This document shows, piece after piece, positions 59,846-64,000 of a DNA stretch of 64,000 nt. Origin of the DNA: Terriglobia bacterium (GTDB lineage Bacteria > Acidobacteriota > Terriglobia > Terriglobales > Acidobacteriaceae); contig JAIQEU010000004.1 of NCBI GenBank assembly GCA_020073665.1, forward strand, positions 372,001-436,000, given 5' to 3'. Position numbers and translations under genes: made by a program. The notes under the pieces were generated by a model, which had not been told where the DNA came from, did not search any database, and was given only the letters and a program-made list of their open reading frames with translations. Numbering within the stretch: position 1 is the stretch's first letter; the number at the start of each line of letters is the position of its first letter.

Positions 59846-59944
59846 GCATTCGTGGCAGACGGATGTCGGGTCGACCTTTGCGAAGGTCTCGGCTTCTGCC
59901 GGCGCGGCGGGTCAGAGCTTGGCCAGGATCGCCGAGGAGAGCTT

Positions 59945-60640
59945 ATGTCTATCCTGCTCGTGCTGCTGACGTTCCTCCTGATCGTAGTTTCCGGTTATCT
60001 ACGAAGGCAGAAGGCGCAGTGCGCTGTGGCTCGGGTGGAGGTGCGTACCAGCCCGGGGCAAACACGCGAAGACACGTTTGCAATCCCCCCTGGTTATTGC
60101 TTTCATCCCAGCCATACCTGGGTCGTAAGCGAGGGGCAGGAAAATGCCCGGGTCGGCCTCGATAATCTTGTGACCTGCCTATTCGGCGAGATCAACCACA
60201 TAGAAGTTATCGGGCTGGAGCGATGGGTGCGCCAAGGTCAAAAGCTGATAACGGTGTTCGGAGCGGGCGTCTCGGTGGATCTGTTGTCCCCGGTGGAAGG
60301 CGTGGTGAAAACGGTGAACCAGGCGGCCTTGCGGAATCCTACTTTGGTTGTGAGCAGTCCGTACCGAGCTGGTTGGATCGCTTTGATCAAGTCGCCCGAG
60401 ATGGTTATCAATCTCAAGAACCTGCTGCAGGACGCGATGGCCGAAGCATGGATGCGCAATAATTTTGCACGCTTGAATGGCCTGCTTACACAGGCTTTGC
60501 CAGCCTTGGCGCAAGACGGTGGGACGCCGCTCCGCGGCCTGCTAGCGAGGGTTCCGCCTGAACTGCGATACGAACTGGTACAGGAATTCTTCCCTACGGT
60601 CCCACTCTCGAGAGCACAGCCTGTATCGACATCGTCGTGA
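59945..60640 (+). CDS. Membrane-anchored GcvH-like protein without lipoyl-lysine
   Basis: 231 aa from MSILLVLLTFLLIVVSGYL, the TM anchor (GAGGAG upstream). Residues about 45-150 follow the glycine-cleavage H protein: GYCFHPSHTWVVSEG, ENARVGLDNLVTCLFGEI, LLSPVEGVVKTVN and SPYRAGWIALIKSPE. The lipoyl-Lys of GcvH (ESVKA context) is aligned with Gly108 in ITVFGAGVSVDLLSP, so no lipoylation is expected. Lipoate-binding proteins accompany some sulfur-oxidising Hdr systems, so this may be a related but lipoate-free partner. Confidence 0.85.
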   Translation: MSILLVLLTFLLIVVSGYLRRQKAQCAVARVEVRTSPGQTREDTFAIPPGYCFHPSHTWVVSEGQENARVGLDNLVTCLFGEINHIEVIGLERWVRQGQKLITVFGAGVSVDLLSPVEGVVKTVNQAALRNPTLVVSSPYRAGWIALIKSPEMVINLKNLLQDAMAEAWMRNNFARLNGLLTQALPALAQDGGTPLRGLLARVPPELRYELVQEFFPTVPLSRAQPVSTSS

Positions 60641-60699
60641 AAGACGAGTAAACGGAACTGCAGAGCAACCCGATCATCGTCCCTCAGCCGCGCGGCTGG

Positions 60700-60894
60700 T
60701 CAACGGCGAAGCTCTTGAATCGATGCTGCCCGCAAGCGGCTCAAGATGGACTCGAGCAACTTCTCATTCTTGCGCAGGCCCAGCTTGAACTCGTGGTGGT
60801 CGGTGTGAGAGATCTCTTTCTGAAGCTCCCGATGGCGCTGCTCAAGAATGCTCAACAGAAGTTCTTGTTCGTCAGTGGTTAGTATCAACTCCAT
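60700..60894 (-). CDS. Small helical protein of unknown function
   Basis: 64 aa, MELILTTDEQELLLSILEQR..., strongly charged helix, probably coiled coil. AGGAGG is 4 nt before the ATG. Typical of small stress-associated proteins, but I cannot name a family. Convergent with the GcvH-like gene. Confidence 0.65.
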   Translation of the reverse strand: MELILTTDEQELLLSILEQRHRELQKEISHTDHHEFKLGLRKNEKLLESILSRLRAASIQELRR

Positions 60895-60989
60895 GATTCC
60901 TCCTCGACAGCTCCTCCGTCCCGCGCGCTTCCATTGAGGCCACTCAGCCGTTCAGCCAACAGACGAGAAGGCCGCGCTAAGCCCGAATG

Positions 60990-61478
60990 TCACGCAGAGG
61001 GCGGTAAATCGCTGGACCAGGCGTCGGCGGCTAGCAACCACGTCTTTCCAACACGTCTCCAAACACTGAGGTACTTGCCGTGATCCTCCTTCTTGGTCCC
61101 GTCATTCTGAGGAATGGTCATGCGGTACGTTCCCACATCCCAAGCGATGGGGCCTTGTTGCTTAATGTAGGTAACTTCGAACGCCAGGTCGGATACACCA
61201 TGACCGAGCGGCGCCTTCAGATATTCCCGAATGGCGTCGCGCCCGTGAACGGCTTCGTGGTGCGGCGGAAGGTACACTGCATCTTCGGCGTAAGCCGCAA
61301 CCACTCCGTCCAGTTCCCCTGCATTCCAATGCCGGGCCCAGTCATCCCCGATCTGGCGGATGGTGGCAGCTGTGGTGACCCGATGGCGCGTAACCGCCGC
61401 GGCTTTACGCCTCGCTCGCACGGTGCGGTTCACTCTACCTCTAGCGCTTCTGGAGCTCTTCTTCACGGTCGATGGCAT
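60990..61478 (-). CDS. SnoaL/NTF2-like (DUF4440-type) protein
   Basis: 162 aa from MPSTVKKSSRS (GGGAGG 6 nt upstream). A basic N-terminal tail of about 35 residues, then an NTF2-like cone: IRQIGDDWARHWNAGELDGV, YAEDAVYLPPHHEAVHGRDAI and a terminal KTWLLAADAWSSDLP. Such proteins bind small ligands or act as hydrolases. Function unknown. Confidence 0.85.
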   Translation of the reverse strand: MPSTVKKSSRSARGRVNRTVRARRKAAAVTRHRVTTAATIRQIGDDWARHWNAGELDGVVAAYAEDAVYLPPHHEAVHGRDAIREYLKAPLGHGVSDLAFEVTYIKQQGPIAWDVGTYRMTIPQNDGTKKEDHGKYLSVWRRVGKTWLLAADAWSSDLPPSA

Positions 61479-61502
61479 GACGGGCCTCCCTTGGAACAAC
61501 TT

Positions 61503-61718
61503 TTACAGAAGTGGGGTGACGTCTTCGTTTCGTTTTGGCTGTTTTCCTTTGGGCCGATGTGTCGCTTCCACGGGTTGCGAGAACCATCGCTCGGTTCTAA
61601 CCCGCTGGTCGCCTTGCGCAATGGGTGCTGATTTTGCCGATTGCCTTCGGCCAGCCAGCATTCTGGCAGCAGTGGACTCCGCCAGCGCCTCGCCCCGATT
61701 TGAAAAATGTCTCTGCAT
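61503..61718 (-). CDS. Possible small basic protein
   Basis: 71 aa starting MQRHFSNRGEALAESTAARM with a strong AAGGAG upstream. Low complexity, basic, no known family. It lies between the SnoaL-like gene and the phosphoribosyltransferase, 32 bp after the latter. The strong SD supports it, composition does not rule it out. Confidence 0.4.
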   Translation of the reverse strand: MQRHFSNRGEALAESTAARMLAGRRQSAKSAPIAQGDQRVRTERWFSQPVEATHRPKGKQPKRNEDVTPLL

Positions 61719-61750
61719 TGGTTTCTCCTTTCCCATTCCCTGCTGGAGGG

Positions 61751-62443
61751 TCAAGCAGCGCGTGGTATCGAGCCGATGCCGCTTTCCAGCAGGCGTTGTA
61801 CATCTTCATCGCCGACTTGGCTGAAGTCCTGATACCACTGCGACACGGCAAAAAACAGTTCTGGTTCTGCCACGCTAATGACCTCGTCTGCCTCCATCCG
61901 GATCGCACTGCAGCCGGAGGCTGGAACAACGGGCACGGCTACCACAACTCGCGCCGCCTTCCGTCGACGGATAGCTGCAATCGCAGCCAGAATGCTGCAT
62001 CCGGTTGCGATGCCATCGTCCACCAGGATGACGGTCTTTCCTGCCAGCTCCCGCGGTGGGCGGCCGCCTCGATATAACCGTTCGCGGCATTCGAGTTCCC
62101 TTCGCGCGGCCGTAGCCGCCTTCCGGATGTCCTCTTCGGAAATGTGCAGTCCCGCGACCATCGAGACATCGAGCACCTGCACGTCGCCCTCGGCAATCGC
62201 ACCCATGGCCAGTTCCTGGTTCCACGGGGTACCGAGCTTGCTGACCACAAGAACATCCAGCGGGATGCCCAGGGCATCCGCCACGGCGAAAGCCACGGGC
62301 ACGCCACCCCGAGGAAGCCCCAGTACCATCACGTCGTTGCAACCGGAGTATGCCAACAGCCTCCTCGCGAGCACGTGCCCTGCTTCGACTCGATTCGTGA
62401 ACGGGAGCACTTCAAGGTCTTCGTCTTCTTCTCGGAACAACAT
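61751..62443 (-). CDS. Phosphoribosyltransferase domain protein
   Basis: 230 aa. The PRPP-binding loop VILVDDGIATGCSILAAI is intact, with GLPRGGVPVAFAVADALG as the first loop and KLGTPWNQELAMGAI in the middle. This is the Acidobacteria/Proteobacteria 'predicted phosphoribosyltransferase' type whose substrate is unknown. Probably cytoplasmic. Confidence 0.9.
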   Translation of the reverse strand: MLFREEDEDLEVLPFTNRVEAGHVLARRLLAYSGCNDVMVLGLPRGGVPVAFAVADALGIPLDVLVVSKLGTPWNQELAMGAIAEGDVQVLDVSMVAGLHISEEDIRKAATAARRELECRERLYRGGRPPRELAGKTVILVDDGIATGCSILAAIAAIRRRKAARVVVAVPVVPASGCSAIRMEADEVISVAEPELFFAVSQWYQDFSQVGDEDVQRLLESGIGSIPRAA

Positions 62444-62523
62444 GGCTACGACCTTTGTTGCGTATGCGGATCACACGCTCTAGCCATTCAGTTCACCGCC
62501 ATCCTGCACACCGCGGCTGCACC

Positions 62524-62898
62524 TCAGGCTGCCGTGTGGGACCGAACTTCCACCTCAGCGGGAAACAACGCAGACAACGCGGACAGAAGGCCCGCGCTGC
62601 CCTCCAATGCGTATACCCGGCCTGTCGCCGGAACCTCGGCGTCTCGACCGGCCCCGCAGACTAAGAGAACCGGGGTGTTCGCCTTCTCCTTGGCCTCGAC
62701 TGCCAGCACGTATTTTTCTTCGGCTGGAAATCGGTGCCCGACAATCACAGCGTCAAATCTCTCGCGATTCAGGAACTCCAACGCCTTCTTGACACTGGTG
62801 GCTGCCGTCACGTCGTAACCAGCTTCCTCCAGGGCAGTCCGCCGGCTCTCTGAAACCATCGTGTCGAAAGACACACATAGAATCTTTCGCTCGGGCAT
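62524..62898 (-). CDS. Receiver-like (pseudo-REC) domain protein
   Basis: 124 aa, single response-regulator-like domain: ILCVSFDTMVSESRRTALEE, YDVTAATSVKKALEFLN, FDAVIVGHRFP, TPVLLVCGAG. The phospho-acceptor Asp (usual DLVLLD position) is Gly in DAVIVGHRFP, and the usual Thr/Ser is Cys. The protein cannot be phosphorylated in the ordinary way, so it probably works by protein contact. No output domain or cognate kinase is near. Confidence 0.85.
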   Translation of the reverse strand: MPERKILCVSFDTMVSESRRTALEEAGYDVTAATSVKKALEFLNRERFDAVIVGHRFPAEEKYVLAVEAKEKANTPVLLVCGAGRDAEVPATGRVYALEGSAGLLSALSALFPAEVEVRSHTAA

Positions 62899-62973
62899 AG
62901 TGATCCTTTCCCCGGCATCGTGGCCGGTTATTCGCTCCAGTAGAAGGTCGCGCCGCCATTGGGCAGCGGCTTG

Positions 62974-63324
62974 TTACGCCGCTACCGCCGGCTTGCCAGG
63001 ACGGATTTCCACTTTCTTTTCCTCCGTCGCAGCAGGCTTTATGCTAGCCAGCTTGGCAAGCGCCTTACCCGTCAAAACCGTCAAATGGATGGTCGCTATC
63101 GCGCCGAAGATAGCGGGCACGATGTACACGTTCTCAATTCGCCAGAGCCAGTGTCCGAATACGGGTGAGCCGAGCCAGGCCCCTACCCAACCCAGAATCA
63201 GCTTCCCGAAGAAAGCGTCATTCCCCTCAAGAAACCGATAGCGAATCACGTTGTGGTAGACAGCAGCAACGACTGCCCCAATGAGAGTGAGAATCAAAAA
63301 GGAAAGCAAGCTCATTCCCAGCAT
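62974..63324 (-). CDS. GlsB/YeaQ/YmgE-like small membrane protein
   Basis: 116 aa from ATG 63324 (AAAGGAGG 7 nt before). Three hydrophobic helices: LSFLILTLIGAVVAAVYHNV, FGKLILGWVGAWLGSPVFG and VYIVPAIFGAIATIHLTV, with GKLILGWVGAWLG as the glycine zipper of the transglycosylase-associated family. The C-terminal tail is Lys/Ala-rich. Usually stress induced. Confidence 0.82.
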   Translation of the reverse strand: MLGMSLLSFLILTLIGAVVAAVYHNVIRYRFLEGNDAFFGKLILGWVGAWLGSPVFGHWLWRIENVYIVPAIFGAIATIHLTVLTGKALAKLASIKPAATEEKKVEIRPGKPAVAA

Positions 63325-63587
63325 ATGTGTACCTCCTTTGGGACCAGGGGAGACCAGAGTGGCCTTCCTGAAGAACGAGGTCCGGAACTGGGTCAAATGA
63401 ACAGCGCCGAATCGAAGTCCCAAGTCGAGGCTTGATCCGCAAATTGATCTTTTCATCTTTAATTCTAGGCCGGCACCATCGCAGACTCAATACTTCCGGC
63501 AAGTGATGATCAGGGATTGGGGGCCCAAAACGGGATTCCGGCCTTTCTCTGTGGGTACAGAGCGGCGACGGTGAGTACAATAATGAC

Positions 63588-63703
63588 GTCACACTCGGTT
63601 GTGATTGGCCGCGCGGATTGCGCCGGGGGGGGCCCGAGGGAACATCCCCAGCTGAGGTGGCCCATGCCAGTGTTGATCTTGCCCACCTCAGTCCGTTTTT
63701 TTT
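63588..63703 (+). ncRNA. Possible small RNA ending in an intrinsic terminator
   Basis: The end of the window (63325-64000) has no gene I can support. The stretch from about 63588 is GC-rich and folds locally (GGCCGCGCGG), and ends in the terminator at 63652-63703. TACAAT at 63576-63581 is a possible -10, but no -35 is seen 17 nt upstream. Candidate only. Confidence 0.25.
63652..63703 (+). terminator. Intrinsic terminator
   Basis: CTGAGGTGG (63652-63660) pairs with CCACCTCAG (63683-63691); a run of eight T follows four bases later (63696-63703). Good terminator form despite its 22-nt loop. There is no plus-strand gene upstream inside the last 600 bases. Confidence 0.75.
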
Positions 63704-64000
63704 CCTTGTTGTAACGTTGCTGTGCATTGCCAACACACTCGAGCCACGAACACTTCGTCGAAAATGAGTTCTAACGCGCTGAAACCGCTAGCCCTGCTCT
63801 CAATCGCGGAAGCACTCGATCCAATCTACTCAGTTCCCTCGTTGATTTGTGTCGGTTACTGCCGGATTGCCCGTCACTCAGGTGTAACCCCTGGATCCTT
63901 TTACAAATCATCTACAAGTCGCTGACAAGAGCGTGACATGTCTCGGTCCGCCGCGCGGTACTTTGATCTTGCACCGGGCCTGCGGTCGGGCCGCGGTTAG

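Noticed and set aside
63517-63925. Two short plus-strand frames near the window end
   Set aside because: No SD and no recognisable protein features; the first runs across the terminator.

Overview
The window reads as part of a chromosome from an Acidobacteriota bacterium, probably of the Koribacter/Terriglobia type. The support is moderately high GC, a VWFA-related protein of the acidobacterial type, a very large Oar-like TonB-dependent receptor with an N-terminal carboxypeptidase-regulatory-like domain, a DUF5117-type secreted metzincin, and several dispersed intergenic palindromes. No lineage marker gene is present, so this placement is inference. There is no phage, IS element, integrase or CRISPR array that I can see.

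Layout. 1-16.7 kb is mostly minus-strand housekeeping: threonine synthase (3' end outside the window) behind a clear SAM-I-type riboswitch, Ddl, two secreted proteins on the plus strand (one a His-Gly-Ala-Asn repeat protein), arginase, AsnS, a sugar-phosphate-isomerase-like TIM barrel, gamma-glutamyltransferase, a YjbR protein, a GNAT, an HtrA protease, CoaE, FolD and a tiny Trm112-like gene. Palindromic repeats fill several gaps here. 16.9-30.2 kb holds a small gene followed by a structured RNA-like stretch and terminator, membrane glycosyltransferases, a MacB-type permease, a VWFA protein, GT2, LeuCD, a secreted metalloprotease, YjbQ, tRNA-Ser(UGA) and UspA. 30.5-38.5 kb carries the TonB-dependent receptor and a likely amine/amino-acid catabolic group (APC permease, FAD amine oxidase, AraC/FeaR-like regulator).

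38.9-50 kb is the most unusual part. After an MscL with a zinc ribbon come two convergent genes whose stop codons share one CTAG. The first is a PPDK-like protein that keeps the ATP-grasp-like and phosphohistidine domains but has an unrelated helical C-terminus where the PEP/pyruvate barrel should be. The second is an M50-like membrane metallopeptidase fused to a circularly permuted enolase with nearly all catalytic residues kept. Malic enzyme, CFA synthase, a Flp pilin and a DUF2934-Hsp20 protein follow. TGTGA-N6-TCACA palindromes (CRP/FNR-superfamily type, perfect or nearly so) lie in front of uspA, the PPDK-like gene, the M50-enolase gene, malic enzyme and hsp20. This suggests one energy-limitation or redox regulon that includes the PEP/pyruvate/malate genes.

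50.4-60.6 kb is a plus-strand cluster: a MarR regulator with a C-terminal Cys cluster, HdrC-HdrB-HdrA-MvhD, a group-3-like [NiFe] hydrogenase (small and large subunits), its maturation protease, a HybB/NrfD-type quinone-facing membrane subunit, OsmC, and a membrane-anchored GcvH-like protein that lacks the lipoyl-lysine. It looks like an H2-linked electron-transfer system that joins a soluble Hdr/Mvh complex to the membrane. 60.7-63.4 kb (minus strand) has small stress-type genes: a coiled-coil protein, a SnoaL-like protein, a phosphoribosyltransferase, a pseudo-receiver and a GlsB/YeaQ-like membrane protein. The last 600 bases have no convincing gene but contain a terminator that may end a small RNA.
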